64,000 bases of DNA from Litoribacterium kuwaitense (GTDB lineage Bacteria > Bacillota > Bacilli > Bacillales > DSM-28697): contig NZ_JAALFC010000012.1 in NCBI RefSeq assembly GCF_011058155.1, forward strand, positions 16,097 through 80,096, in the 5' to 3' direction. The position numbers and the translations under genes are program-made. Shown one piece after another: positions 38,586 through 48,899 of this stretch (positions within the stretch are counted from its first letter, which is position 1; each line of letters begins with the position of its first letter). The notes under the pieces are model-generated. The model saw only the letters and a program-made list of their open reading frames with translations. It did not search any database and was not told the DNA's origin.

Positions 38586-39566
38586 TTATTTAACACTAAC
38601 TGGATCTTGATTTTCTAAAACGCGTCCAATCGAAGTGAATTTTTCGTATCTTTGCTCTCTTAATTCCGATGGACTCATCGTTGATAATTCATTTAATCCT
38701 TTGCTTAGCGTTTGCGCGATACGCTTCGACTGCTCATCGACATCCCGATGTGCTCCGCCCTTCACTTCAGAAATGATGTCGTCAAGAATGCCTAACTCCA
38801 TAGCATCAGGGGCAGTAATCTTCATCGATTCGGCTGCTTTTTGTGCGAGTGTAGAATCTTTCCATAAGATCACTGCTGCACTTTCTGGGGCAATGACAGA
38901 ATACCAGGCGTTTTCAAGCATATAGACGCGATTACCTACACCTATCGCTAAAGCCCCTCCACTCGCCCCTTCTCCAATAACGACGACGAGAATAGGCACA
39001 GTTAAACCAGCCATTTCGTAAAGATTTTTAGCAATGGCTTCGCTTTGTCCCCGTTCTTCAGCCGCCTTACCCGGGTAAGCTCCTTTTGTATCTATTAATG
39101 TAATAATAGGGCGTTGAAACTTTTCTGCTTGTTTCATTAAACGCAAGGCTTTTCGGTAGCCTTCTGGATGGGGCATACCAAAATTACGACGTAAGTTTTC
39201 TTTCGTATCACGCCCGCGCTGCTCCCCAATGACAGTGACAGGCTGCCCTTGAAAACGGGCAATGCCGCTTACGATGGCCGCATCATCTCCATACAGCCGA
39301 TCGCCATGAAGCTCCATAAAATCATCAAAAATACGTTCAATATAATCTAAACTTGTCGGACGTTTTTGGTGTCGCGCTAATTGAACACGATGCCAAGGCG
39401 TCATATTTCCATAGACGTCATCTTCTACTTTTTTTAACCGCTCTTCTAAGCGCTGAATCTCCTGAGAAAGATCGATGTCTTTTTCACTCGTGAATTTTTT
39501 CAGCTCGTCAATTTTTTCACGTAGCTCTTCTACCGGTTTTTCAAAATCAAGGGTTCCGCTCATCAT
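38586..39566 (-). CDS. accA: Acetyl-CoA carboxylase carboxyltransferase subunit alpha
   Basis: The 326-residue protein starts with a coiled segment ([18 protein letters not shown]). The crotonase-like carboxyltransferase core contains [37 protein letters not shown] and [19 protein letters not shown]. With AccD it transfers CO2 from biotin on BCCP to acetyl-CoA, the first step of fatty acid synthesis. Its start overlaps the accD stop by one base, so the subunits are translationally coupled. Confidence 0.97.
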   Translation of the reverse strand: MMSGTLDFEKPVEELREKIDELKKFTSEKDIDLSQEIQRLEERLKKVEDDVYGNMTPWHRVQLARHQKRPTSLDYIERIFDDFMELHGDRLYGDDAAIVSGIARFQGQPVTVIGEQRGRDTKENLRRNFGMPHPEGYRKALRLMKQAEKFQRPIITLIDTKGAYPGKAAEERGQSEAIAKNLYEMAGLTVPILVVVIGEGASGGALAIGVGNRVYMLENAWYSVIAPESAAVILWKDSTLAQKAAESMKITAPDAMELGILDDIISEVKGGAHRDVDEQSKRIAQTLSKGLNELSTMSPSELREQRYEKFTSIGRVLENQDPVSVK

Positions 39567-40420
39567 TACACCTCCGTGTTCGGTTGATGAAAGTCTAAGA
39601 GTAACGAAAGAGTTTGCTTTAACTCTTTACGATGAATGACCTTATCAAGCTGACCGTGCTCAAGTAGGAATTCAGCCGTTTGAAATTCATCAGGCAACTT
39701 CTCACGAATCGTTTGTTCAATGATGCGCCTTCCCGCAAAGCCAATGAGAGCACCTGGCTCGGCTAAGTTAAAGTCACCAAGGGAAGCAAAACTTGCCGAC
39801 ACACCACCCGTTGTTGGATGAGTCATGACAGAAATGAACAACCCGCCAGCGTCGCTAAATTCTTTGAGCGCGGCACTTGTCTTTGCCATTTGCATAAGGC
39901 TTAAGATCCCCTCTTGCATACGAGCGCCCCCTGAAGCGGTAAAAATAATAAAAGGAAGCCCCTCATTTTTCGCCCGGACAATCCCTTGGGTAATTTTTTC
40001 ACCGACAACAACGCCCATACTCGCAATACGAAAACGGGCATCCATCACAGCGACGACTGCAGGAGTGTCATGAATGGTACCTTTCCCTACGACGACCGCT
40101 TCGTTTAGACTCGTCTTTTTGCGATCGCCCTCTAACTTTTCCTCATAGCCAGGAAAGTCTAATGGGTTTCCAGATGACCAATCCGCCATCCATTCCTCAA
40201 ATGTACCGTCGTCAATGACAAGCTGAATGCGCTCCTCCGCACCCATTTGGTGATGATAACCGCACTCACATACTTTTAAATTTTTTTGTAATTCTTTCGT
40301 ATACATGATTTTCTTACACATAGGGCACTTATTCATAAGCCCCTCTGGCACATCCGCTTTTGCCTGCTCGGATGGAATGGTCGCGTATCGTTTCTTTTTA
40401 TTAAACATGTTTTTAAGCAT
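39566..40420 (-). CDS. accD: Acetyl-CoA carboxylase carboxyltransferase subunit beta
   Basis: The 284-residue protein has an N-terminal zinc ribbon (Cys32, Cys35, Cys51, Cys53 in [15 protein letters not shown] and VCECG). The crotonase-fold core contains [38 protein letters not shown] and [15 protein letters not shown]. It pairs with AccA. GGGGGAGG precedes the ATG. It lies about 150 bases downstream of dnaE and upstream of accA-pfkA-pyk, as in B. subtilis. Confidence 0.97.
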   Translation of the reverse strand: MLKNMFNKKKRYATIPSEQAKADVPEGLMNKCPMCKKIMYTKELQKNLKVCECGYHHQMGAEERIQLVIDDGTFEEWMADWSSGNPLDFPGYEEKLEGDRKKTSLNEAVVVGKGTIHDTPAVVAVMDARFRIASMGVVVGEKITQGIVRAKNEGLPFIIFTASGGARMQEGILSLMQMAKTSAALKEFSDAGGLFISVMTHPTTGGVSASFASLGDFNLAEPGALIGFAGRRIIEQTIREKLPDEFQTAEFLLEHGQLDKVIHRKELKQTLSLLLDFHQPNTEV

Positions 40421-40572
40421 CGAAGGCCTCCCCCTTCAAACAATCATTCACACGCTCGGCTTGTACTATGAAGCTTGCAAGCTTGTAATCGAATGTCAAA
40501 TCAGTACTTATTCTATCCATAAGTCTTCGGAAAAAGACTTTACCATTATATCAAAAGAGACTTCGTCTTACA

Positions 40573-43500
40573 TCATTCCTCTTCTTTTAGGCGATTCAAT
40601 TGCAAGGCGACATTTTCCGAACCAATTAAATGCCGTAGGTGCGCAAGTAAATCTTCGCTTGCATTTGTATTCAAGTAAGAAGGCAAGCGCAGCCAACGTT
40701 TTTCATCAACGTAATAGAGAAAAACAGCTACCTGTCCTTTATGCTTTAATAACAGCTCCTTCAAAAGAGAAAGTGATGAGCGCTCTTCTGTTCCTATTCT
40801 TAAATATAACGTAGCGCTAGATTGAGGTTGCATTGTCAGCGGGCGGGCATTTTTAATAATGAGCTGACGTTCCCCCTTGCGCCATTCTAGTTCTCCTTCA
40901 ACAAACAACGCTTTCCCTTCTTTTAACATCGGCTGCAGCTGACTGTACACATCTGGGAAAATGACCGCTTCAATCTCTGCCGTGGCATCCGAAAGGACGA
41001 TAAAGGACATCGGCTCGCCTTTTTTGGTTTTGATCGCCCGCATATTTTGAACGATCCCTCCGGTTGATACATAACGGTACACACTATTTTTCACCTCGGA
41101 TAGCACGGTTGCTTTTTCTGAAGCAAGGGCATCTTCATACGCGTCCATAGGGTGACCAGATATATAGTAGCCAAGCACGTCCAATTCGCCTTCAAGCTGT
41201 TCTTGTAAAGACAACGGCTCGGCTGGTTGCATATTTGGTGGAGGAATGATGAGTCCAAGTCCATCATCACCATCCCCAACAAGCTCGGCATACTCCAGGG
41301 CTGGATCAATACTGGCGATTGCAGAGGCACGATTCGGATGGAGCTCATCAAAAGCACCCGCATATATCAACGCTTCTAAAGTTGAACGAGTCACCCATTT
41401 TTTAGGCATCCTCACAGCGAAGTCAAATAAACTTTGAAATGGCTGTTCAGCCCGCACTTCGAGTATAGCAGCCACAGCCTGACGGCCGACTTGCCTCACT
41501 TCAGTCAGTCCGATATATATGGTGTCCTCTTTACACGAATACGCCGCTTCGGCTTTGTTTACAAAGGGCGGCTGCACTGTTAGCTTCTTCCCTTTACACT
41601 CTTGCAAATAAGCACGGATTTTCTCCGTTTGTCCAGAAATCGAAGCAAGCAACTCTGTATAAAACGCCGCTGGATGATGAGCCTTTAAATAAGCCAACTG
41701 CATCGAAATCATCGTATAAGCTACGGCATGGCTTTTATTAAAACCATACTGAGCAAATTGTTCAATAAAACCAAATACACGTTCAGCCATCTGTTCTGTC
41801 AACCCTCTAGATTGACAGCCCTGAATAAATAATACCTTCGCTTCAGCCATTTCGTCTCGGTTTTTTTTACTGATCGCTCGTCTTAACAAATCAGCCTCAC
41901 CTAGCGAAAAACCAGCAAGCTCGTGGGCAACAGCCATCACTTGCTCTTGATAAATAATCACGCCATGCGTACTTTCTAAGATGCGATCTAGCGCTGGGTG
42001 AGGCGCCTCCCATTTTTCCTGCTGCTTTTTGCGCTTGGCATATAATGGGATATATTTCATAGGTCCTGGACGATAAAGAGCACTAACAGCTACAGCATCT
42101 AGGAAACACGTCGGCTTGACTTCTTGGAGCGCTTTTTTCATTCCAGCTGATTCAAATTGGAAAATTCCGCTCGTATCACCAGCTGCAAGTAACTGTAGTG
42201 CCTGACTGTCCTCTAAAGGAATCATTTCTGAATGCACTCGCCTGCTGTCAGCGACTCTTTTTTTAATTCGCTCCATCAAGCTTAAATTACGAAGCCCGAG
42301 AAAGTCCATTTTTAACAGGCCTAGTTGTTCTAAATCATTCATATCGAACTGCGTGACATAAAGACCGTCATTGATTTGTTGTAAAGGGACAGACTCTAGA
42401 AGTGGTCTCGCATTCAAGACGATTCCGGCTGCATGAACGGAAGCGTGCCGTGGTAATCCTTCAATACGGCAAGCTACTTTCCAAATTCGCTGATGGCGCT
42501 CACTTTCATTCGTCCAGTTTCGTAATGCGTCGTTTGTCATCGCATTCTCTTGCAGACGTCGACTTGAATGAATCCAGCCACTTAACCGCTGAATGTCTCT
42601 TGTCGAGAGACCAAAAGCTTTGGCGACATCTCTTATTGCGGCTTTTGCCGCAAATGTGCCAAACGTGCCAATTTGCGCGGTATGCGCTGCGCCAAACCGT
42701 CGTTGAATGTAATGGATGACCTCATCTCTGCGATCGTCGGCAATGTCGATGTCAATATCAGGCATCGACAAACGTTCTGGGTTTAAAAAGCGTTCAAACA
42801 GCAACCCATAAGCTAATGGATCAACCTCAGTAATTCCTAGCGTATAAGCCACCATAGACCCAGCGGCTGATCCACGCCCTGGACCAACCGGAATACCCCT
42901 TTTCTTCGCAAATCGAACGATATCCCAAACAATAAGAAAATAATCAGCAAATCCTGTAGAAAATATGACTTCAAGTTCGTGCTGAAGACGTTGTTCAGCG
43001 GCCAGATGGTGCGCTTTATACCTTTTCTTTAACCCCGACCAGCATGCTTTTTCAAGATAAGCACGAGAGTTCGTTTCTACAGGTACAGGATAATTCGGCA
43101 ACCGCCCTTCTGGAAAATGATATGATCCTGAACAAGCCGCAACGACAATTGCGGTATTTTCTAGCGCTTCAGGCCAATGCGAAAAATCAGCCTGTAACTC
43201 TTCGAAAGACGTGAGGTGATATTTTCCCTGCATCATAGGTAATTCATCGATCGGAACGCCTGCTCGAATCGCTTCAACTGTACGTAACGCTTCTTCATCA
43301 TCTTGGTGAATGCACCTGACATCCCCTAGCGCAACGACATCAACACCGCTTTCCGCCATCATTTGCCGTAAACCATTTTCATAGTAACGAGCACTTCTCG
43401 CGTCGATCCCGAGCAGACACCTATCGGCAAACGCCTCAGACCATTGACGAATCACAGGTTGTACGAAGCTTACCTCCCCCATCTCGAGTGCTGCTTTTAT

Positions 43501-43871
43501 TTTTTGAGATTGGACGGGGTAAACAGAGAATAGATCGTCACATTGCTCACAAAGCTGGGCAAATGAGAGCCGATCCTTTGATACATGATGAGCTATGTTC
43601 AATAGTTGCCGATACCCTTTGTCAGACTGAGCATACAGTAATATCGTTTCTTGCGGGGCGTCTGCAAAATCTACCTCTACCCTCATGCCAATGATCGGTT
43701 GAATACCATTTTTTCACAAAGCTTTACCCACTTGAATGCACCGTAAAGAGCGTTGTGATCCGTCAAGGCTGCTGCTTTCATTCCATAGCTCTTCATCGTA
43801 TAAACGAGTTCCTCCAAGCCACACACACTGCGTAAAAAACTAAAACCACTTTGGACTTGTAGATGAATCAT
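40573..43871 (-). CDS. dnaE: DNA polymerase III alpha subunit DnaE, apparent frameshift near the N terminus
   Basis: Together the parts give about 1,100 residues, close to B. subtilis DnaE. The N-terminal PHP domain begins MIHLQVQSGFSFLRSVCGLE and has LTDHNALYGAFKWVKLCEK. The frame then breaks in the T6 run at 43709-43714; one more base gives EKNGIQPIIGMRVEVDF and joins the long frame. The polymerase core has VGPGRGSAAGSMVAYTLGI and the catalytic Asps in MPDIDIDIADDRRDEVI. A C-terminal OB domain (GGIVQNMRAIKTKKGEPMSF) follows. DnaE extends RNA primers before PolC in Gram-positive replication, so it is essential. Confidence 0.95.
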
Positions 43872-43985
43872 TGCTGGTCATCCTTTCATGCAAATCAAAT
43901 GAGGACAGGCACATAACTACCATTGTTATTGAATACAGTGACATAAGGAGAGTAGAAGCTTAGGTGGCGTAGGAGGGAGACTTTT

Positions 43986-44321
43986 ATGAAAGAAGAATTG
44001 TTTATTGTCACCTTTTTAAATTGTTATTTCGTTGCACTAGGCGTCATTTTAGGAGGTTCGCTTGTTGGTGGCATCAGCGCTTTTTTAACGGGTGCACCGC
44101 CGTACGAAACCATTGCACGCCTTTCACAAAGTCTAAAAATTTGGGGACTCGTTGCCGCCATCGGAGGAACGTTTGATGTCATTTCCACATTTGAACGCGG
44201 CATTTTTAATGGTGCACCAATCGATATATTCAAACAAACCTTATTGATCATTTCAGCCATGGCGGGTGCGCAAAGCGGAGCAAAGCTCATTCAATGGCTC
44301 ACTCAAGGGAGCGCGATGTAA
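43986..44321 (+). CDS. ytrH: Sporulation membrane protein YtrH
   Basis: The 111-residue hydrophobic protein matches the YtrH family: FLNCYFVALGVILGGSLVGGI and a central GLVAAIGGTFDVISTFERG. In B. subtilis ytrH is a sigma-E gene needed with ytrI for efficient sporulation. AGGAGGG lies upstream of the ATG. Its stop TAA overlaps the ATG of ytrI by one base (44321). Plus-strand pair flanked by minus-strand dnaE and nrnA. Confidence 0.9.
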   Translation: MKEELFIVTFLNCYFVALGVILGGSLVGGISAFLTGAPPYETIARLSQSLKIWGLVAAIGGTFDVISTFERGIFNGAPIDIFKQTLLIISAMAGAQSGAKLIQWLTQGSAM

Positions 44322-44835
44322 TGCATATCCCGCCCTATTATAAAAAGCCGACATGGCAACAATTTTTAGCAGGCGCCGCTTTAGGTGCACTGGCTGGCTG
44401 GATCGTTTTTCTGTTTATTTATGGTGAAATACAAGAGCTTCAGTCAAAAAAATTAATCAGCAACGTGCTGAAATTCGCCATTTAAACCAACGCATCGATA
44501 TTATGGAGGACGATTATAAAACACTCAATGAAAAAAATGAAAAACAATTAAAAATCCAGAAAATTACCATTGATTTTGCAGATGCGTCAAAGAGAGCCTA
44601 TAAATCTTCAGCACACACGCTTCATACGCTTAGGCAAGCCGCTGAGGAAGAGCTGCAGCCCCTCTTAACAAAAAACATTGAAGAGGTAGCTGCCAATAGA
44701 GCGTTTGTCATTAAAGCCATTGAAAATAAAACCCATACGATTGATAAACAACCTTTCCATCTAAAAGTCCAAGAAATGTATCTATATACGACGCTCGAGC
44801 TCATTCTGCGCGTAGAAGAAGGACCTGCGCCTTAA
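44321..44835 (+). CDS. ytrI: Sporulation membrane protein YtrI, apparent frameshift
   Basis: The product begins MHIPPYYKKPTWQQFLAGAA with one membrane helix (LGALAGWIVFLFIYGEIQEL), then a long cytoplasmic coiled coil. The frame breaks in the A7 run at 44446-44452. One more A gives QSKKINQQRAEIRHLNQRID and joins to IMEDDYKTLNEKNEKQLKIQ, producing about 171 residues as in YtrI. In B. subtilis ytrI is required for efficient sporulation. It is coupled to ytrH by an overlapping stop/start. Its stop overlaps the nrnA stop tail-to-tail by 4 bases. Confidence 0.88.
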
Positions 44836-45776
44836 AGTTTCGACGATGCCGCTAAACAAGCCTCTTTTATTTTTTCAACGACCTCATCTGCTTTTTCCCA
44901 TGAGACAATCGATGCACCGGCAGCCAACGGGTGACCACCACCATCGTATTGGCGGGCAATCTGATTAATGACAGGCCCCTTTGATCTTAAACGTATTCGG
45001 ATAATATTTTCCTCTTCAATAAAAAAGACCCACGCCCGAATACCAGCTACATTCCCTAATGTGCCAACTAGCTGAGACGCTTCCATAGGCGTTACGTTAA
45101 ATGATTCGAGCATATCGGTCGAAAGACGAACTTGCGCCACGCCTTCAGGAGCAAGTGTGAACGTCTGTAAAATATGTCCTTGCAGTCTAAGGACATTTTC
45201 TTTTATTTCATAGAGCGACTCATAAAGAGCAGGACGGGAAAAAGAATATTGGACGAGTTCTGAAGCATATTGAAACGTTTTAGGCGAAGCGCTCGGAAAC
45301 ATAAACCGTCCTGTGTCGCCAACAATCCCTGCAAAAATAAGCTCCGCTGCTTTCACCGGAAGCGTTAACTCACCTTTATGAGCACTATACCACTCATAGA
45401 CCATCTCACTCGTCGAGCTCGCCGACGTTTCAACCCAATTGACTTGTCCATACGGATCATCATTCGGATGATGATCGATTTTCACGACGACCTCACCCAA
45501 TGCATACCGCTGATCGTCAACCCTTTCTTTGTTCGCTGTATCACACACAAGTACAAGTGACCCGGCGTAAAAATCGTCGGGAACATCATCCATCCGATAA
45601 AGAAACTTCAGCGAATCTACTTCCTGACCGACAACTCGAACTTGTTTTTCCGGAAAATTCGCTTGAATGATTTCAGCAAGACTACATTGCGAGCCATAAG
45701 CATCTGGATCTGGGCGAACGTGTCGATGAATAACAATTTTGCTGTAGTCTTTAATATAATCTAAAAGCTTATTCAT
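44832..45776 (-). CDS. nrnA: Bifunctional oligoribonuclease / PAP phosphatase NrnA
   Basis: The 314-residue DHH-DHHA1 phosphoesterase has HRHVRPDPDAYGSQCSLAEI at the N terminus, LVCDTANKERVDD, the DHH signature VVKIDHHPNDDPYG, and a DHHA1 glycine-rich motif YDGGGHPLAAGASI at the C terminus. It degrades 2- to 5-mer RNAs (nanoRNA) and dephosphorylates 3'-phosphoadenosine 5'-phosphate. The start at 45776 is set by AAGGA 9 bases upstream; three earlier codons overlap that site. Confidence 0.95.
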   Translation of the reverse strand: MNKLLDYIKDYSKIVIHRHVRPDPDAYGSQCSLAEIIQANFPEKQVRVVGQEVDSLKFLYRMDDVPDDFYAGSLVLVCDTANKERVDDQRYALGEVVVKIDHHPNDDPYGQVNWVETSASSTSEMVYEWYSAHKGELTLPVKAAELIFAGIVGDTGRFMFPSASPKTFQYASELVQYSFSRPALYESLYEIKENVLRLQGHILQTFTLAPEGVAQVRLSTDMLESFNVTPMEASQLVGTLGNVAGIRAWVFFIEEENIIRIRLRSKGPVINQIARQYDGGGHPLAAGASIVSWEKADEVVEKIKEACLAASSKL

Positions 45777-45862
45777 AGCATGCATTCCTTTCGCCTATGT
45801 ATTGTTTTTTGTGAAGGGACTGGTACAATATAAAATGAGATCTTATGGTACGGAGGTGCCTC

Positions 45863-46153
45863 ATGTTTATTGCAGCAATGGTTTCATTGGCCATTCACGT
45901 ATTTTTTAATGTCTCTGCTTCTCGTGCAGAAGAGCCTTATAAAAAAGGAAAGAATCGTGCCATTGCGAGGTTTTTCCTCGGCACATTTATCGGACTAGCG
46001 GGTATACATGCTTACATGACACTTGGCACGCAAATGGCACTCTTTGTTTGTATCATCTTCCTCGTATTTGCGGGAGCGAATATCGTCTCAGGGATTCGAA
46101 TTTTTAAATACGTACGGTCAAGCCTCCAGCCCTCTGCCCAGTCAAAAGGCTGA
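45863..46153 (+). CDS. ytpI: YtpI-like membrane protein
   Basis: The 96-residue protein has three hydrophobic segments (MFIAAMVSLAIHVFFNVSA; ARFFLGTFIGLAGIHAYM; MALFVCIIFLVFAGANIVSGI) and the RAEEPYKKGKNRAIARF loop typical of YtpI. Its function is unknown. The ATG at 45863 follows ACGGAGGTG. The 3' end contains the left arm of its own terminator hairpin. Confidence 0.8.
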   Translation: MFIAAMVSLAIHVFFNVSASRAEEPYKKGKNRAIARFFLGTFIGLAGIHAYMTLGTQMALFVCIIFLVFAGANIVSGIRIFKYVRSSLQPSAQSKG

Positions 46154-46163
46154 GGCTTTTTTT
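46120..46163 (+). terminator. Terminator overlapping the end of ytpI
   Basis: AAGCCTC-AGCC (46120-46131) pairs with GGCT-GAGGCTT (46148-46158), followed by a T-run to 46163. The left arm lies within the ytpI coding sequence, and the tail overlaps the ytoI stop on the other strand. Confidence 0.85.
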
Positions 46164-47487
46164 ATCTTGAATGCTCTAACAACTGCACGAACAAGAGCAC
46201 TCTCCCGACGAGCGTACCATTAGACATACACTCCACATCCACCTTCGCCGTACGTCGACCCATTTCCATAACATTTGTTTTAAATTCAAGCAGTGCACCT
46301 AGCTGAGCTAACTGCACGAACAAAACGTTCATGCTTTCGACGACGAGCTCACTTTTTCTCTGTTCATTTAATGTTCGTGATGCCGTTTCAATCACAAGTG
46401 TCGTAAAGACACCATAAGACATAGTTCCGAGCGCATTCGTCATTTGCGGGGTCACTTCACACTCATACACTTTCTTTTGTTGCCTTCCGACAGGAACCGC
46501 TTGAAGCTGCGATGTGACCATATTATCTAGCGTTTCCCCGCTCGTTTGCGGATGTCGTTGTAGCATCTGTAACGCTTTCAAGACATCTTGCCGACTAATA
46601 ATTCCTGACAGCCGTTGCATTTCATCAACGACAGGAACCATCTCAATTCCATTTAAAATCATCATTTGCGCAGCAGAGGCGACAGATGTGTTTTTGGAAA
46701 TCGTATAGACCTGCTTTGACATCACTCTCTCAATCGGCTCAGCTGGCGCATGCCTTAAAACGTCGCTTGACGTCACCATGCCAGCGACTTTACCATGATG
46801 ATCCACAACAGGATAGCGACTATGCTCGGTTTCCTTATTTTTGTCAAGCCAATCTTGCACAGTGCTATCAAAATAAAGAAAGTGGGTTTGCTCGAGCGCT
46901 GTTTTAATATCTTCAACGAGCACAATGTCTTTTTTAATCATTTGATCATAAATCGCCCGATTGATCATATCTGCTACGGTAAAAGTATCGTAATTGCTGG
47001 AAATGATGGGAAGCTTATACTCATCAGCAAGCTTTTTTACACTTTCTTCAGTATTAAAACCTCCAGTAATCAATACCGCAGCGCCTGCCTCCAGAGCTAA
47101 ACGGTGTGCTTTAATTCGGTTACCTACAATAAGCAGGTTTCCAGCCCCAGTATAGCTCATCATCGCATCAAGCTGCATCGCTCCAATGACAAACTTATTT
47201 AACGTTTTATGGAGTCCTTCCTTACCGCCTAAAACTTGTCCATCAACAACATTAACAACCTCTGCGTACGTCAGCTCTTGAAAGCTTTTTCGATCTTTCT
47301 TTTCAATCCGGATTGTACCAACGCGCTCAATCGTACTGACGATGCCTTTGTTTTCTGCTTCTTTAATGGCACGATAAGCGGTACCATCGCTCACATCCAT
47401 CGCTTTGGCTACACCGCGCACAGATATCTTCTGTCCGATGTTCAGAGAATCAATATACCTGATGATCTTTTCGTGTTTTGTCAACAT
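46162..47487 (-). CDS. ytoI: CBS/DRTGG/HotDog domain regulator YtoI
   Basis: The 441-residue protein has an N-terminal winged helix (KHEKIIRYIDSLNIGQKISV ... DVSDGTAYRAIKEAENKGIV). A DRTGG domain (VVDGQVLGGKEGLHKTLNKF ... LLIVGNRIKAHRLALEAGAAV) follows, then two CBS motifs (YPVVDHHGKVAGMVTSSDVL; VPVVDEMQRLSGIISRQDVL) and a C-terminal thioesterase-like domain. The architecture equals B. subtilis YtoI, a presumed nucleotide-sensing regulator. The start at 47487 (MLTKHEK) follows AAAGGTG. Confidence 0.9.
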   Translation of the reverse strand: MLTKHEKIIRYIDSLNIGQKISVRGVAKAMDVSDGTAYRAIKEAENKGIVSTIERVGTIRIEKKDRKSFQELTYAEVVNVVDGQVLGGKEGLHKTLNKFVIGAMQLDAMMSYTGAGNLLIVGNRIKAHRLALEAGAAVLITGGFNTEESVKKLADEYKLPIISSNYDTFTVADMINRAIYDQMIKKDIVLVEDIKTALEQTHFLYFDSTVQDWLDKNKETEHSRYPVVDHHGKVAGMVTSSDVLRHAPAEPIERVMSKQVYTISKNTSVASAAQMMILNGIEMVPVVDEMQRLSGIISRQDVLKALQMLQRHPQTSGETLDNMVTSQLQAVPVGRQQKKVYECEVTPQMTNALGTMSYGVFTTLVIETASRTLNEQRKSELVVESMNVLFVQLAQLGALLEFKTNVMEMGRRTAKVDVECMSNGTLVGRVLLFVQLLEHSR

Positions 47488-47571
47488 ACATTTGTCACCT
47501 TTATCGTCAATCGTTGCTTTGTATCCCCCATTATACTGTTCTTTGCGATCGCATTCAATGAGAGGCCGTCT

Positions 47572-47617
47572 TAAAAACAAAACAGCGAAGCTCCTACCGT
47601 GAGAGCATTCGCTGTTT
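47572..47617 (-). terminator. Terminator overlapping the 3' end of the small membrane protein gene
   Basis: Stem AAAACAGCGAA-GCTC (47579-47593) with GAGC-TTCGCTGTTTT-like sequence (47603-47617); T-rich tail on the minus strand. The right arm lies inside the gene's coding end. Confidence 0.75.
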
Positions 47618-47863
47618 TTCTTTTCCTTTGAGCCGACTCGTTTTCCTCCATTGATCGCGACGACTCTTGTTTTTTCCTGTGCGTATATAGGCGATTAGAT
47701 TACCGGCGATGGCAATGATCGAGAGGGTCAACCACACCACTGCAAACGCTCTACCCTCCGGCCGGTAAAATTGTTCAACGAGATAAGGATATGTCAGCAC
47801 CGTTAAAGCAATAACCGTCAATATACAAAATAAATAACGTTCTCTCAAAAATGACGCCTCCAT
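47594..47863 (-). CDS. Small two-helix membrane protein of unknown function
   Basis: The 89-residue product has two hydrophobic helices (YLFCILTVIALTVLTYPYL; FAVVWLTLSIIAIAGNLIAYI) and a strongly basic tail (TGKNKSRRDQWRKTSRLKGK), so the C terminus is probably cytoplasmic. The ATG has GGAGGCGTC-type sequence nearby (ATGGAGGCG). I do not recognise the family. It lies between ytoI and the ytkL terminator, all on the minus strand. Confidence 0.65.
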   Translation of the reverse strand: MEASFLRERYLFCILTVIALTVLTYPYLVEQFYRPEGRAFAVVWLTLSIIAIAGNLIAYIRTGKNKSRRDQWRKTSRLKGKEKQRMLSR

Positions 47864-47926
47864 AATAAACTTACTAGTTCACATATATGTTCACAAGCAA
47901 AGAAATAGAACGCTCCTGCACAACTG

Positions 47927-47961
47927 AAAAAGCCGCCTGACACCTCCATGTGTCAGACGGC
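47927..47961 (-). terminator. Terminator downstream of ytkL
   Basis: GCCGCCTGACAC (47932-47943) / GTGTCAGACGGC (47950-47961), 12-bp stem with one mismatch and T5 tail on the minus strand. It lies beyond the repeat copy, so the repeat would be part of the ytkL 3' untranslated RNA. Confidence 0.85.
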
Positions 47962-48029
47962 TTAAGAATATTGATAAAATCTTATCTTTACTTTTTAGCG
48001 CCCACTTCGTTACTTCCCAATCAATTACA

Positions 48030-48147
48030 GCCTGACTTGAAAACGCTTATCAGCCTAAGCACGAAAGCTTAGCGAAGACACGAATTGAACTCCTAGTTCA
48101 TGAGTGGACGAGCGAGTCGAGTAACGACGAATGAATGCGTTTGTCTA
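48030..48147 (-). repeat. Single copy of the intergenic structured repeat, reverse orientation
   Basis: Read on the minus strand it starts TGTAGACAAACGCATTCAT and passes CGTCGTTACTCGACTCGCTC and GTCCACTCATGAAC-TAGGA-GTTC. It ends GATAAGCGTTTTCAAGTCAGG. This is collinear with the units at 30426-30680. Inner loop bases differ (TAGGA for TTGAT) but the GAAC/GTTC arms are kept. It gains a further hairpin CTAAGC-TTTCGT-GCTTAG. It sits between the ytkL stop and its terminator. Confidence 0.8.
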
Positions 48148-48158
48148 CAAGCTGAAGC

Positions 48159-48839
48159 TTATAAGTTTAGAGAGTCGCCAGCACTCATAACCGTTCCTTC
48201 CATGTCTAAACCATTGACAAACGCCTGTGCATCCTGCTCAATCACCGGGAATGTGTTGTAATGAACTGGAACGACATGCTTTGCCTGGAGCCACTTGGCT
48301 GCAAGGGTTGCGTCTTCTGGTCCCATCGTAAAGTTATCGCCAATCGGCAGGAATGCCAGGTCAATGTCATGCTGCTCGCCATACATTTTCATATCTGAAT
48401 ACAATGCTGTATCACCGGCATGATAAATGGTTTTGCCTTCAGCCATAACAAGAATTCCACTCGGCATACCTGTGTAGATCATCTGCTGATTTTCTTCATC
48501 GGTATAGGCTGAACCATGAAACGCTTGTGTTAATTTGACAGTACCGAAATCAAACGTATGTTTGCCGCCAATGTGCATCGGATGGGTGTTTAACCCTTTA
48601 AAGGATAAATAAACTGCAAGTTCATTTGGAGCGACGACAAGTGCATTCGTGCGCCGAGCAATCGCTTCCGTATCACCAACGTGGTCATTATGACCATGGG
48701 TTAAAAGAATGACATCTGCTTCCACTTCGGCAGCATTTAAGTCGGTTTGACCATTTCCTGTAATAAACGGATCAATCAGTATCTTTTTCCCATTTGTTTC
48801 AATTTGGACGACAGCATGTCCATGAAAAGAGATTTTCAT
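48159..48839 (-). CDS. ytkL: UPF0173 metal-dependent hydrolase YtkL
   Basis: The 226-residue metallo-beta-lactamase-fold protein has the motif [20 protein letters not shown] (HxHxDH), then [21 protein letters not shown] and [12 protein letters not shown] as zinc ligands. It corresponds to the UPF0173 family (YtkL/UlaG-like); the substrate is unknown. The start at 48839 (MKISFHGH) follows AGAGGAGTGATGG and matches family starts. Downstream of the aminopropyltransferase gene on the same strand with a 60-base gap. Confidence 0.9.
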   Translation of the reverse strand: MKISFHGHAVVQIETNGKKILIDPFITGNGQTDLNAAEVEADVILLTHGHNDHVGDTEAIARRTNALVVAPNELAVYLSFKGLNTHPMHIGGKHTFDFGTVKLTQAFHGSAYTDEENQQMIYTGMPSGILVMAEGKTIYHAGDTALYSDMKMYGEQHDIDLAFLPIGDNFTMGPEDATLAAKWLQAKHVVPVHYNTFPVIEQDAQAFVNGLDMEGTVMSAGDSLNL

Positions 48840-48899
48840 ATATCCATCACTCCTCTGTTGATGTTTTTCCCACAATTTCTCTACACTAAGCATTCTTTT

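Noticed and set aside
43709..43714. Programmed frameshift in dnaE
   Set aside because: The same kind of one-base loss in an A/T run occurs in seven other genes of the window, so a technical cause explains all of them more simply.
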